Assembly: GCF_013414195.1 (NCBI RefSeq)
Contig: NZ_JAATTV010000004.1
Coordinates: forward strand, 186,001-250,000
Length of the DNA: 64,000 bases
Source of the DNA: Psychrobacter sp. BI730
Lineage (GTDB): Bacteria; Pseudomonadota; Gammaproteobacteria; Pseudomonadales; Moraxellaceae
Reading direction: 5' to 3'
Shown here: positions 1-9,574 of the stretch, one piece after another
How positions within the stretch are numbered: position 1 is the first letter of the stretch
Layout of the letters: every line of letters begins with the position of its first letter
Translations under genes and position numbers: made by a program
Notes under the pieces: model-generated
What the model saw: only the letters and a program-made list of their open reading frames with translations
What the model was told of the DNA's origin: nothing
Databases searched by the model: none

Positions 1-747
1 TCAGCGGCACGCATCAATTCGATAATGGTACCTTTAGGTATGATACTAAAAGAATCAGCTAAACGCTATAAATTTGATAATCCTTACTACGATATCAATG
101 CGCTCAAACAGCCTAAAACGGATATTCAACCATTCACACTAGATGAGGTTTGGACATTTATTAATGGTGTAAGAGCAGACTATCGCAATTATTATCTGGT
201 ACGTTTTTTTACAGGGATGCGTACGAGTGAGATTGATGGGTTGACGTGGGAGAACATTGACTTTAATCGACGTGAGATTGTGATCAAACAAGCTTATGTC
301 AAAGGCAAAATTGTTCCTCCTAAGACTCAAGAGTCTTACCGTGCAATTCAAATGTCACCTTGGGTCTACGATGCTCTGAAGCAACAGCAGACCGTCACTT
401 ATAAGCGATCTGACTATGTATTTTGCGCGCATACCGGTGAGCCACTTGATTATAACAATGTGAACAAACGCGTTTGGCACCCAACTCTTAAGATTTTAGG
501 TCTGAAGAAGCGTAATGCTTATCAGACTCGTCATACCGCAGCAACGCTATGGTTGGCTGCTGGCGAAAGTCCTGAGTGGATTGCCAGTCAAATGGGACAC
601 TCTACAACTAAGATGCTGTTTAATACGTATAGCCGTTACGTACCGAATATGACTCGGCAGGATGGTAGTGCATTTGAAGCATTGGTCAATCGCAGTCAGA
701 TTGCTCAAGTATCTACCGATAAGGGGGCTCACCATGAAGATGATTGA
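1..747 (+). CDS. Tyrosine-type site-specific integrase, 5' end outside window
   Basis: C-terminal catalytic part of a phage/island tyrosine recombinase, which cuts and rejoins DNA at att sites. The frame is open to base 1 and the first ATG at 25 has no convincing ribosome site, so the gene almost certainly starts upstream of the window. Numbered from that ATG, the box I arginine lies in FFTGMRTSEIDGL (about residue 66), the box II group appears as YQTRHT with Tyr in place of the usual first His, MGH follows about 25 residues later, and the nucleophile is the Tyr of NTYSRYVP. The last 14 bases overlap the next gene. Integrases of this kind normally sit at one end of the element they move. Family assignment is secure; the target site is unknown. 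Confidence 0.9.
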   Translation, partial: SAARINSIMVPLGMILKESAKRYKFDNPYYDINALKQPKTDIQPFTLDEVWTFINGVRADYRNYYLVRFFTGMRTSEIDGLTWENIDFNRREIVIKQAYVKGKIVPPKTQESYRAIQMSPWVYDALKQQQTVTYKRSDYVFCAHTGEPLDYNNVNKRVWHPTLKILGLKKRNAYQTRHTAATLWLAAGESPEWIASQMGHSTTKMLFNTYSRYVPNMTRQDGSAFEALVNRSQIAQVSTDKGAHHEDD

Positions 748-1024
748 TTACGATAAGCTGCATGCGACGTTTAAACCTAGTGGCTATGTCAGTAATGGTG
801 CAGATAATATTGCTAACTACCTTATCTGTGAGCTCTGTATTCAGTCAGGTACTGGTTTGGCTAGGTTCCTGAGTATTGATAGTTGCTTTGATAATCATAC
901 GGCGCTGCGCATATGGATACAGAAGCGCTTAGAAACTAATCTCGACTATGTCTTTGATGATATGTGTACTCAGCTACAGAGTGAGCTCTACGAGCTTCTA
1001 CCTCAAACTGGCTATGGATACTAA
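734..1024 (+). CDS. Hypothetical protein, 96 aa, behind integrase
   Basis: Small acidic protein not recognised as a known family. The ATG at 734 is chosen over an earlier in-frame start at 662 because a purine-rich AAGGGGG block lies 7 bases upstream and the longer version would run far into the integrase. It overlaps the integrase stop by 14 bases and is followed 10 bases later by another small gene, so the three are probably co-transcribed. No signal peptide, membrane segment or cysteine motif is visible. Its position suggests element cargo or an accessory factor, but nothing in the sequence proves a role. Confidence 0.6.
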   Translation: MKMIDYDKLHATFKPSGYVSNGADNIANYLICELCIQSGTGLARFLSIDSCFDNHTALRIWIQKRLETNLDYVFDDMCTQLQSELYELLPQTGYGY

Positions 1025-1034
1025 GGAGGGTATT

Positions 1035-1355
1035 ATGAGCATGAACTTCGTCTTTGATTCAGCTCTAGAGGATACAGCAAAGCGTTTGTGCCATGAGTAT
1101 TGGTCCTATGTGTCGCCCAGTGATTATATAGCGCATTTAGAACTGCTTTGTTATGAACACAACACGGAGACTGATGTTTTATTTGCTACACTTGCAAAAT
1201 GTCAGGTTTATTTAGATGACGTACACTGTGAGTACTGTGGTCGTCCCTACCAATTAGATGTCCCAGCAGATATTCCTCATGCAAGGAGATTGAACTCTTG
1301 GTTTTGTGAGGGGTGTATTAGCTTTTCTGGTGGACAGCTTATTGTAGACAGATAG
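1035..1355 (+). CDS. Small protein with a four-cysteine zinc-ribbon-like motif
   Basis: A 106-residue protein starting at ATG 1035, preceded by a strong AAGGAGG at 1023-1029; a longer in-frame version from 948 lacks such a site. The C-terminal third has CEYC and, after about 26 residues, CEGC, the spacing of a treble-clef or zinc-ribbon fold, so it probably binds one zinc ion. The N-terminal two thirds look helical. It ends the short integrase-linked operon and is followed at once by a hairpin terminator, which separates it from cas1. Function unknown; a nucleic-acid-binding accessory protein is a guess from the zinc motif. Confidence 0.65.
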   Translation: MSMNFVFDSALEDTAKRLCHEYWSYVSPSDYIAHLELLCYEHNTETDVLFATLAKCQVYLDDVHCEYCGRPYQLDVPADIPHARRLNSWFCEGCISFSGGQLIVDR

Positions 1356-1375
1356 GTTTTTGGAAGTAATTTATT

Positions 1376-1404
1376 ACCAGACAACTTAGGTTGTCTGGTT
1401 TTTA
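1376..1404 (+). terminator. Rho-independent terminator
   Basis: Nine-base inverted repeat CCAGACAAC / GTTGTCTGG (1377-1385 and 1390-1398) with a 4-base loop, followed by a T-rich run. It closes the integrase-linked operon and insulates the cas operon downstream. Confidence 0.85.
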
Positions 1405-1421
1405 TTGCCTTTTAAATTTTT

Positions 1422-1440
1422 AACGACATTTGTTGTCGTA
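1422..1440. promoter_or_regulatory. Inverted repeat in the cas1 upstream region
   Basis: Palindrome ACGACA-TTTGT-TGTCGT about 90 bases before cas1, in the only intergenic stretch where the cas promoter can lie. No U-run follows, so it may be an operator rather than a terminator. No -35/-10 pair stands out clearly. Its role is inferred from position only. Confidence 0.35.
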
Positions 1441-1529
1441 TTAAAAACCCTACCTGTTGTTTTACAAACAAAGTTTCGTTAAAGTGAATTTATATTCGAT
1501 TTTTCTCACTGTTAATAGACGGAACTATA

Positions 1530-2525
1530 ATGGCGAAACTCAATAATGCCTATACCGATAATAGCTTTGTCTCTTCAGATCTCAAAACCATTTTGCACTC
1601 CAAACGTGCCAATATCTACTACCTCTCGCACTGCCGAGTAATGCAAAAGGACGGGCGTGTGTTGTATCTTACTGAAGATGACAAAGCCAACCTCTATTAC
1701 AACATCCCTATCGCTAATACCACCTCAATACTACTAGGAACCGGTACGTCTATTACTCAGGCAGCGATGCGTCTTCTATCACAAGCAGGCGTGTTAGTTG
1801 GCTTTTGCGGCGGTGGTGGTATGCCGTTATTTATGGGCACAGAGCGTGAGGTCTATGTTGAGTGGATGACTCCGCAAAGCGAGTATCGACCGACTGAATA
1901 TATTCAAGGTTGGATGAGCTGGTGGTGGGATGATGATAAACGCCTTGCTGCAGCCAAGCAGTTGCAAATAGCTCGCGTTGCTTATCTGCAAGCAGTATGG
2001 AATAAAGACAGCGACCTTAAACGTTGGGGTTTTGACAGCAATATCGATGCGATACAGAAATTGCTCAATGATAATATTCAGCAAATCGATAAGCAGACAG
2101 AGGTCATGCATTTATTGCAATTGGAAGCCCGCCTGACCAAGCAGCTGTATAAGCTAGCTGCCAAAAATACGGGCTATGATGGTTTTACCCGCGAACACGA
2201 CGGTATCGATAAAGCCAATGGTTTTCTCAATCATGGCAACTATTTGGCGTACGGTCTCGGTGCCACAACTGCATGGACGTTAGGAATTCCGCATGGTTTT
2301 GCGGTGATGCATGGTAAGACACGTCGCGGGGCATTAGTGTTCGATATTGCCGATATTATCAAGGACGCGTTGGTGCTACCCCTCGCCTTCATCTGCGCGA
2401 GCGAAAACATGAGTGAGCAAGAGTTTCGGCAAGAATGCCTGAATATGTTTACTCAGCATAAAGCGCTAGATTATCAGTTTGAGGTGGTAAAGCAGTTGGC
2501 GATGACTAGCGACTGGAAGGTGTAG
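1530..2525 (+). CDS. cas1: Type I-F CRISPR integrase Cas1
   Basis: Metal-dependent integrase subunit that, with the Cas2 part of Cas2-3, inserts new spacers at the leader end of the array. At 331 residues it has the length of subtype I-F Cas1. The N-terminal beta domain carries LLGTGTSIT and FCGGGGMPLF; the helical C-terminal domain shows the expected metal ligands, Glu199 in QLEARL, His261 in VMHGKTRRG and Asp272/Asp275 in VFDIAD. It is the first gene of the cas operon, and its stop is 3 bases before the cas2-3 start, which implies translational coupling. No damage is visible, so adaptation should be functional. Confidence 0.97.
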   Translation: MAKLNNAYTDNSFVSSDLKTILHSKRANIYYLSHCRVMQKDGRVLYLTEDDKANLYYNIPIANTTSILLGTGTSITQAAMRLLSQAGVLVGFCGGGGMPLFMGTEREVYVEWMTPQSEYRPTEYIQGWMSWWWDDDKRLAAAKQLQIARVAYLQAVWNKDSDLKRWGFDSNIDAIQKLLNDNIQQIDKQTEVMHLLQLEARLTKQLYKLAAKNTGYDGFTREHDGIDKANGFLNHGNYLAYGLGATTAWTLGIPHGFAVMHGKTRRGALVFDIADIIKDALVLPLAFICASENMSEQEFRQECLNMFTQHKALDYQFEVVKQLAMTSDWKV

Positions 2526-2528
2526 AAA

Positions 2529-5500
2529 ATGATTGTCACCTTTGTCTCTCAATGTGAGAAGAAATCACTCAAGCGCACACGACGTATCTTGGATTCCTTT
2601 GCTAGTCGTATTGGTGATAACGTTTGGCAGACGGCTATTACAGAAGAAGGACTAAAAACGGTTAAGCAGCTCCTGCGCAAGTCAGCGACCAAGTCTACAG
2701 CGGTAAGCTGTCATCGTAATAAAACTCGTCAGCTGACGGAGTTGGTATGGATTGTGGGTAATAAGCGGCGGTTTAATGAGGTTGGCGTGGTTCATGTAAA
2801 CCGTACCAAAAGAAATATTCTGCACAGTGAGTGGGAGAATGAATGGAGTTATGCCAGTAGTATTCAAATTATCGCTACACTTGCTGCATTACTCCACGAC
2901 ATTGGCAAATCAACGGTTGGTTTTCAAAAGAAACTCCTTGTCGGTAGTAAACAAGGCGACTCTTATCGGCATGAATGGATATCATTAAAACTGTTTGAGC
3001 TGATGATTGGCGATTGCAGCACTGACGAAGCATGGCTTGACCGTTTAATGAATTTAAATAAATGGTTAGAAAATAACAATATAGAAAATCTACTATCTAA
3101 TGCTAATAAAGATGTCGTCAATATAAAAGCTATGCCGCCCCTAGCACAGTGGGTTGCTTGGCTGATTGTCACTCATCACCGCTTGCCACCTATCAAAAAG
3201 GTTTTTTACCCTTACAAAGATATTCAACGTTTGCAATTACCTCAAAATACGTTAGAGATTAAAAGAGACTTAAATCAGTTTTATGGAAAAATTGAGCCGT
3301 TCGACTATTGGGTAAAAAATCCTAAGTCGTTAGAGCAGATGACCAAAGCGCAATTAAAGGACTTTTGGCAATTTGAGCATTTAGTCATTAATAGCCCAGC
3401 TTGGCAAAAGAATATCAAGCGTTGGTCTAAAAAAGCCTTGAATGACCCGACCTTAATCCAATTAAGCCAGCAAGCGGTTGATGATAACAAAGCCATTAGC
3501 GATCCATTCTTACTGCATATATCACGGTTATGCTTGATGGTAGGCGACCATAATTATTCTAGTCTCAAAGAAGACGACTCTCGCTGTATCACAGTCGACA
3601 GCAGCTTTAAAAATTTAGCCGCTAATACCGACCGAACCGCCAGCATGCCAACCGTTAAGCAATCTCTTGAGGAGCATCTATTAGGTGTCGGAGCTTTTAC
3701 AGCACATTTTTGTCGTGCACTTCCTATCATTGCCAGTGAAATGCCAACACTACGTAATCATGATCCATTAGCTAAACCTACTGGGATTGAACGTTTTAAA
3801 TGGCAGAATCAAGCTTTCAAGATGACTTATGGTTTGCAAGAAGCCACGCGCGAGCATGGGTTTTTTGGAGTTAATATGGCATCGACAGGTGCAGGTAAAA
3901 CCATCGGTAATGCACGTATCATGTACGCTCTAGCTGACCCAAAAAAAGGAGCGCGCTTTACTATCGCTTTAGGACTGCGGATTCTAACCTTGCAGACCGG
4001 TTTAAGCTTTCGTAAAAACTTAAAATTGGCAGGTGACCAGTTAGCCATATTAGTCGGTAGTAGCGCCAATAAAAAATTGTTTGAGCTGGCATACGATAAC
4101 AAGACTAATGATATTACTGACATTATCGGTGAATACAAAAAGAACGATGCGCCTGATAGTGAGTCTGAAACTTTTGGTAGTGAGTCCAGCGAAGATTTGT
4201 TAGATGAAATCGTCGATAGCGACATTGACTATCAAGATTATGAGGCGCTGAATCTCGATACGGTCATCGCTAGCCCTAAAGCACGCGATTTAATATTTGC
4301 GCCTATCGTGACCTGCACCGTTGACCATATTATCCAAGCCTCTGAGTGCAAACGTGGTGGTAAATATATTGCCCCCATGCTGCGACTGCTCAGTAGTGAC
4401 TTAATACTCGATGAACCTGATGACTTTGATCAAGCGGACTTGCCTGCGTTGTCGCGTTTAGTGCATCTAGCAGGACTTTTTGGTACGCGAGTGCTGCTTT
4501 CATCTGCAACCTTGACCCCTGACTTGGTGACAGGACTGTTTGAAGCCTATATGGAGGGGCGAAAACTATTTAATCAAAGTCAGAATAAACCTACGCCAAA
4601 AGTAGTTTGCGCATGGTTCGATGAACAGCCCAAAGCGATGCTATCGGAACAATGCAGCGACGTTAACGGCTTTCAAAACAGTCATAAACAATTTTGTGAA
4701 AAACGTGCCAGCTATTTAGCCCAGCAACCTATCAGACGTAAGGCAGAAATACTGCCTTTTTCAGCTAACTATACAAAGGATAAAGCGTCGCAGTTTTATA
4801 GCACTTTGGCGCAGACTTTGGTTGATGCTGCCATAGGCTTGCACTATAAGTATCATGAAGTGTCTGATAATAAGCTTCAAGCTGATAAAGATGTGCGGGT
4901 AAGCATTGGACTCATTCGCGTTGCCAATATTAACAACATTACCAGTATCGCTATGCAGTTATTTAAAGCAGACAGCATAACGGTGCCAGATGACACGGTT
5001 ATACATGTAGCGTGCTATCACGCTAAGCAGCTTTTACTACTGCGCAATGCTTTGGAGAATAAGCTAGATAGAATTTTAGACCGTAGCGATAGTAAAGTTG
5101 GCATTTTTGATCATTCTGAGATTAAGCAAGCCATTGCTAATAACCCTAATAAAAATCATATCTTTATGGTACTGGCTACTCCTGTCGCAGAAGTCGGGCG
5201 CGACCATGATTATGACTGGGCAATCGTAGAACCCTCCTCTATGCGCTCTATCATTCAGCTGGCTGGGCGTGTCTGGCGACATCGTCCTGACAAGGTTGCT
5301 AATGAGCCAAATATCCTGCTGCTGCAATACAATATTCGCTACTTTAAGCACCCTAATGGCAAGCGCCCTATCTTTACCCATCCAGGGTTTGAGACCACGC
5401 TGTTTAAACCACCAAGCTACGATTTGAATGAGCTCATGACAGCAGAACAATTAGCACAAGTTGATGCCAGACCTAGAATTAAAGCAGCTCATGAAAAAAC

Positions 5501-6011
5501 AGTAGAAACGCTGAGCGACCTCGAACACCAAGTTATGCGGCATCTACTTAACAACCCTAAGCTCAACTACGTTAATGCTTACTGGGACAGCAAAGCCACA
5601 GCCAATCGTACGCATACTCATCTACAGCAAATCAGTCCTTTTCGAGCGGGCACTCCGCAAGACGATTGGTTATTAATTCCGCGCATGGTTAATGATGATG
5701 AAGAAACTGATGTGCCAACGACAGGATTTGATGCTTACTATGCAGAAGATGTATTTGAAAAAGGTTTAGTTAAATCTACCATTCATAATAAAACCATTCA
5801 GCCGCTGGATTTTAACTTTGAACACGCGCAAATAAAGTCGTGGTTAAGCACTTCATTGAATGACGTCTTGCAGGACTTACAAGTGGCACAGCCTGATAAG
5901 AGCTTGCGTTCGTTAGCCATTACCTACTCGTCAGTGTCACTTGATAGCATTAAAGCTAATAACAGTCGCGGCTGGACATTTCATGAGTTTTTTGGTTTTG
6001 TGCGGGAGTGA
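2529..6011 (+). CDS. cas3: Type I-F Cas2-Cas3 fusion nuclease-helicase
   Basis: Single 1160-residue protein joining the adaptation subunit Cas2 to the interference effector Cas3, diagnostic of subtype I-F. Residues 1 to about 90 form the Cas2-like domain. An HD nuclease domain follows (HDIGKS with H123/D124, HEW near 150, THHRLP further on). Then comes a superfamily 2 helicase: Walker A STGAGKT at about 452-458, motif II LILDEPDD at about 625-632, motif III SSAT, and motif VI QLAGRVWRHR near 910-919. The protein unwinds and degrades target DNA recruited by the Csy complex. All key motifs are intact. A 140-base gap separates it from csy1, where a second promoter could lie. Confidence 0.97.
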   Translation: MIVTFVSQCEKKSLKRTRRILDSFASRIGDNVWQTAITEEGLKTVKQLLRKSATKSTAVSCHRNKTRQLTELVWIVGNKRRFNEVGVVHVNRTKRNILHSEWENEWSYASSIQIIATLAALLHDIGKSTVGFQKKLLVGSKQGDSYRHEWISLKLFELMIGDCSTDEAWLDRLMNLNKWLENNNIENLLSNANKDVVNIKAMPPLAQWVAWLIVTHHRLPPIKKVFYPYKDIQRLQLPQNTLEIKRDLNQFYGKIEPFDYWVKNPKSLEQMTKAQLKDFWQFEHLVINSPAWQKNIKRWSKKALNDPTLIQLSQQAVDDNKAISDPFLLHISRLCLMVGDHNYSSLKEDDSRCITVDSSFKNLAANTDRTASMPTVKQSLEEHLLGVGAFTAHFCRALPIIASEMPTLRNHDPLAKPTGIERFKWQNQAFKMTYGLQEATREHGFFGVNMASTGAGKTIGNARIMYALADPKKGARFTIALGLRILTLQTGLSFRKNLKLAGDQLAILVGSSANKKLFELAYDNKTNDITDIIGEYKKNDAPDSESETFGSESSEDLLDEIVDSDIDYQDYEALNLDTVIASPKARDLIFAPIVTCTVDHIIQASECKRGGKYIAPMLRLLSSDLILDEPDDFDQADLPALSRLVHLAGLFGTRVLLSSATLTPDLVTGLFEAYMEGRKLFNQSQNKPTPKVVCAWFDEQPKAMLSEQCSDVNGFQNSHKQFCEKRASYLAQQPIRRKAEILPFSANYTKDKASQFYSTLAQTLVDAAIGLHYKYHEVSDNKLQADKDVRVSIGLIRVANINNITSIAMQLFKADSITVPDDTVIHVACYHAKQLLLLRNALENKLDRILDRSDSKVGIFDHSEIKQAIANNPNKNHIFMVLATPVAEVGRDHDYDWAIVEPSSMRSIIQLAGRVWRHRPDKVANEPNILLLQYNIRYFKHPNGKRPIFTHPGFETTLFKPPSYDLNELMTAEQLAQVDARPRIKAAHEKTVETLSDLEHQVMRHLLNNPKLNYVNAYWDSKATANRTHTHLQQISPFRAGTPQDDWLLIPRMVNDDEETDVPTTGFDAYYAEDVFEKGLVKSTIHNKTIQPLDFNFEHAQIKSWLSTSLNDVLQDLQVAQPDKSLRSLAITYSSVSLDSIKANNSRGWTFHEFFGFVRE

Positions 6012-6151
6012 GTTATTGGCATGAAAAAAGCATGATTCTAAGTAAATACTTTCTATTTTTTGCTAATAATTACAAATACTTCAGCTAAAGACAGCATCAC
6101 AGATTACTAATTTAAATGACTAAACTTTGCAAATGATAAAAGGAGCTAATC

Positions 6152-7525
6152 TTGAACGATATACCCCCAGAGGCAACCCAAGAAGAAATTCATAACTCGA
6201 TAGTTAAATATCTTGAATATGAGCTCGAATTGGAAACGATGAAAGCGTTTAAAGATAAAATACCCACTCAAAAATCTATTGATAATAAAAGAGCTAAGCT
6301 CAAACCAGACTTTGAGTACCGCTTATGGTTACTATCATTACAAGACTCTCTAGAGTTTATGCAAAACCATGACTTGAGTCTGGCTACACATATCTCTAAG
6401 GGAATACATTCAGCAGTTAGAAGCGATAACTTACTACTAGAAGAATCTGCTACAACTTCTTCTAGGTTTGTTAATTCTTATTGTGTACCAAATCCTAAAC
6501 TAGATGCCAATAGTAATAATACAGGTAGTCATGCTGGACACCTCAAAATCATAATAAATTTTCTAAATATAGAAATTTTAGATGGACGTTTTTATTCATT
6601 AATTAAAGATAAAAACCCTAATATACAAGTTTTTTTCGAACAAAAACTAACCATGGAGTTTTTTAACTACCTAGTAAATTTGCTTAACTTCAAAGTTGAG
6701 CGACCAATAACAGACGGTAGAAATAAACAAACCTTATTTCCAATAGAAAACAACTTATATCATTGTGTCATTCCTTTGTTCCCGTCATCCTTAACGCATT
6801 ATACGCATCAAAATATAAATGAAATAAAGTATTCCAATGCTTCGAAAGAAGCAAGGAAAGTTAGATTTAGTAGTAAGGATGAAAAGGGAAAAATCGTAGC
6901 TTATAGAGATATTCTTAATTTAGCAGTGATTAAATTAGGGGGAGAAAATGCACAGAATGTAAGTAGATTAAATAACGTTCAAGGCGGTTTTCACTACCTC
7001 CTCCCCTCTCTGCCTCCCATCATTAAACAAGACCGCGCTTTTAAGTTGTCTAAATTTGCCAATAGTATCTTTAGCACTGGCATGGAATATAATGCCCGCG
7101 AAGCCATCCAAAATATTTTTAAGTCCATTAATGATACGCGCAATATTGTCGATGTCAGAGACGCGCGCAAACGAGCTATCGATGAAGTGTTATATCAGAT
7201 ATTTGCCGCAGCAGAAGATATACGCAATACCCTACATGCTGGCTGGTCAACAGACTATGAGCTTGACCACATTGAGAAGCTTTGGCTCGATCCCAAACGC
7301 GCCGACCTTGATGGTCAAGCTGAGTTCAAAGCAGAACGTGAAGAAGATGACGCTTGGCATAGTCAAATTATTCATCGTTTTGCGCGTTGGCTCAATACCT
7401 TAATGCAAGCTGAATTTAAGCAAATAGCCAGCGATTTTGGTGATGCTGAGCATTTGGAATGGGAGCGTGAGATTGAGGATATGAAAAAACGCTACGAGCG
7501 CGCAGGCAAAGGAGTATTTTTATGA
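6152..7525 (+). CDS. csy1: Cascade large subunit Cas8f (Csy1)
   Basis: Large subunit of the type I-F Csy surveillance complex, which reads the PAM and helps hold the crRNA 5' handle together with Csy2. The start is TTG at 6152 with AGGAG 6-10 bases upstream; no ATG is better placed. Its 457 residues fit Csy1. The family diverges quickly, and recognition here rests on the C-terminal region (HAGWSTDYELDHIEKLWLDP and the following acidic stretch) and on position before csy2. The last four bases overlap the csy2 start (ATGA), showing translational coupling. No internal stops or shifts. Confidence 0.93.
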   Translation: MNDIPPEATQEEIHNSIVKYLEYELELETMKAFKDKIPTQKSIDNKRAKLKPDFEYRLWLLSLQDSLEFMQNHDLSLATHISKGIHSAVRSDNLLLEESATTSSRFVNSYCVPNPKLDANSNNTGSHAGHLKIIINFLNIEILDGRFYSLIKDKNPNIQVFFEQKLTMEFFNYLVNLLNFKVERPITDGRNKQTLFPIENNLYHCVIPLFPSSLTHYTHQNINEIKYSNASKEARKVRFSSKDEKGKIVAYRDILNLAVIKLGGENAQNVSRLNNVQGGFHYLLPSLPPIIKQDRAFKLSKFANSIFSTGMEYNAREAIQNIFKSINDTRNIVDVRDARKRAIDEVLYQIFAAAEDIRNTLHAGWSTDYELDHIEKLWLDPKRADLDGQAEFKAEREEDDAWHSQIIHRFARWLNTLMQAEFKQIASDFGDAEHLEWEREIEDMKKRYERAGKGVFL

Positions 7526-8493
7526 GCCGCATAGATGATGACAATAGTATTGGTGTGGTTGGCTATTTGATGTTTAAAAAGGTCGTCATTGAAGGAGCGA
7601 ATACTATCTCAAGTCCGCTGACTTATGGCTTCCCCGCTATCACTGGGTTTTTGGGTAGCTTTCATGCGATGTCACGAAAAATGGTAGATGATGAGCTGCT
7701 CTCTGATGTCTGTTTAGGCGGTGTACTGCTTGCCTGTCACGACTGCCAACCACAAATGTATCGTCCTAATAGTTATAACAACTACACTTTTAACCAAACG
7801 CGCAATCCCATCAAAAAAGATGGCAAAACCGCCTCTATAATTGAAGAAGGCAAATGCCGATTGGTGATGACCTTTGTAGTCGAGATATTAGGTACAGATA
7901 CCTTAACTAATGAGCAGCAAGATTATGCCATGCAAAAAACCAAGCAGTGGCTACAGCAGCAGCGTATGGCTGGTGGTAGCGTAAGAGGCTTGGCAAGGTT
8001 TGAGCCCGTGCAATTCTTTGATAAAGATGACGTCAGCTCTATTACTGCGCAATTACTGCCGGCTTTTGTACTAATGGACGCGCAGGACGACTTTGCCGAG
8101 ATTATCGATAAGGTGCAAGCAGACAACCCAGACGCGACGCCACTAGACGCTTTGATAGATGTTTGTACACTACATCATATTCCTGAAACCCAAAAAAACG
8201 GCGATACAAAGTGGCTAACTACCTCACGTAAAAGCGGACATGGCTGGCTAGTCCCTATGCCGATAGGTTATCAAGGTATCTCTGATTTATATGACGCTGG
8301 CATGATGCAAAACGTGCGCAATCCTGAATATCCTAGTCAATATGTTGAAGCTATATATAGCCTTGGTAGGTGGGTTTATCCGCAGCGTCTAAATAGTGTC
8401 GGCGGTGATAATGATATTGCTAATGCGTTTTGGCATTACCTTTATGATGCTGATGAATCACTTTATTTAGTCACTCAAAATCGAGAGTTTTAA
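7522..8493 (+). CDS. csy2: Cascade subunit Cas5f (Csy2)
   Basis: RAMP-fold protein of 323 residues that, with Csy1, forms the tail of the Csy complex and binds the 8-nt 5' handle of the crRNA. The N-terminal strand-helix (YLMFKKVVIEGANTISSPLTYGFPAITGF) is characteristic of Csy2, and GHGWLVPMPIGYQGISDLY is another conserved block. It overlaps csy1 by four bases and is followed by a 67-base gap before csy3, long enough for differential control of the abundant backbone subunit. Confidence 0.93.
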   Translation: MSRIDDDNSIGVVGYLMFKKVVIEGANTISSPLTYGFPAITGFLGSFHAMSRKMVDDELLSDVCLGGVLLACHDCQPQMYRPNSYNNYTFNQTRNPIKKDGKTASIIEEGKCRLVMTFVVEILGTDTLTNEQQDYAMQKTKQWLQQQRMAGGSVRGLARFEPVQFFDKDDVSSITAQLLPAFVLMDAQDDFAEIIDKVQADNPDATPLDALIDVCTLHHIPETQKNGDTKWLTTSRKSGHGWLVPMPIGYQGISDLYDAGMMQNVRNPEYPSQYVEAIYSLGRWVYPQRLNSVGGDNDIANAFWHYLYDADESLYLVTQNREF

Positions 8494-8560
8494 TTTTACT
8501 TTGTTCTAATCAATAACCCGTTCAATTAACTTTTAATTTCTTACAATCATGGAGAATAAT

Positions 8561-9571
8561 ATGTCAAAAACAGCCCTAAAAACTGCATCCGTCCTAGCCT
8601 TTGAGCGTAACCTTGATATCTCAGATGGTTTCTTTGCACAAACAGACAGCCAAACTGCTAACGCTAAAATTAGTCCTGTAACCATTAACGAAAAATCTGT
8701 CAGAGGTACGATTAGCAACCGTCAAAAAAGCGCCATTGCTAAAGACCCTGCCAAGCTCGATGCCGAGATTCAAAAAGCCAATCTACAAACGGTAGATTCA
8801 GCCTCATTAGATGAAACCAATGATACTCTGATTGTAACGTGGAGCTGTAAGGTGTTGCCGTTCACCGGTAAACCAAGCGTCTGTAACGACCAAGATTATC
8901 AACAGGTCTTAGTCTCAACGGTACAGGATTATTTGGATAACCAAGGCGTTAATGAGTTGGCTCATCGCTACGCTAGTAATATTGCCAATGCCCGCTGGTT
9001 GTGGCGCAATCGTGTAGGCGCTGAAAGCATTAAGGTTAATGTTAAATGTGATATTGATGGCACTGAACACGACTTCGAATTTGATGCAAAGTCCATTTCA
9101 CTAAAAGACTTCCATACAGAGGATAGCAAAATCAATGAATTGGCTAAGCTGATTGAAAAGGGCTTAAATGGCGACACTTTTATCATTTTATACGTCAAAG
9201 CCGCTGCCATAATGGGTTATGGTCAAGAAGTTTATCCTTCGCAAGAACTGGTACTCGATACGGGCAAGAGCAAAAGTAAAATCTTGTATGAGATCAATGG
9301 CAAAGCAGGCATGCACTCTCAAAAAGTCAGCAATGCCATTCGCACTATCGATGACTGGTATCCTGAAGCCGAGTTCCCTATCGCTATCGAACCTTATGGT
9401 GCGGTCACGACTTTGGGTACAGCGTTTCGCCAACCTAAAGATAAAATGGACTTCTACAGCCTGTTTGATAACTGGGTATTAAAAGGTGAATCGCCAGACG
9501 TAAACCAGCAGCATTATGTCATGGGCGTACTTATCCGTGGCGGCGTATTCGGTGCCAGCGGCAAGGAGTAA
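8561..9571 (+). CDS. csy3: Cascade backbone subunit Cas7f (Csy3)
   Basis: Backbone protein that polymerises (six copies in characterised complexes) along the spacer part of the crRNA. The start at ATG 8561 (MSKTALKTASVLAFERNLD, 336 residues) is preferred over ATG 8549, because GGAGA at 8551-8555 is a good ribosome site for 8561 and falls inside the longer version. Recognised by the N-terminal VLAFERNLDISDGFF block, the WLWRNRVGAESIKV region and the C-terminal VNQQHYVMGVLIRGGVFGASGKE. Two bases separate its stop from the csy4 start. Confidence 0.95.
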   Translation: MSKTALKTASVLAFERNLDISDGFFAQTDSQTANAKISPVTINEKSVRGTISNRQKSAIAKDPAKLDAEIQKANLQTVDSASLDETNDTLIVTWSCKVLPFTGKPSVCNDQDYQQVLVSTVQDYLDNQGVNELAHRYASNIANARWLWRNRVGAESIKVNVKCDIDGTEHDFEFDAKSISLKDFHTEDSKINELAKLIEKGLNGDTFIILYVKAAAIMGYGQEVYPSQELVLDTGKSKSKILYEINGKAGMHSQKVSNAIRTIDDWYPEAEFPIAIEPYGAVTTLGTAFRQPKDKMDFYSLFDNWVLKGESPDVNQQHYVMGVLIRGGVFGASGKE

Positions 9572-9574
9572 CTT

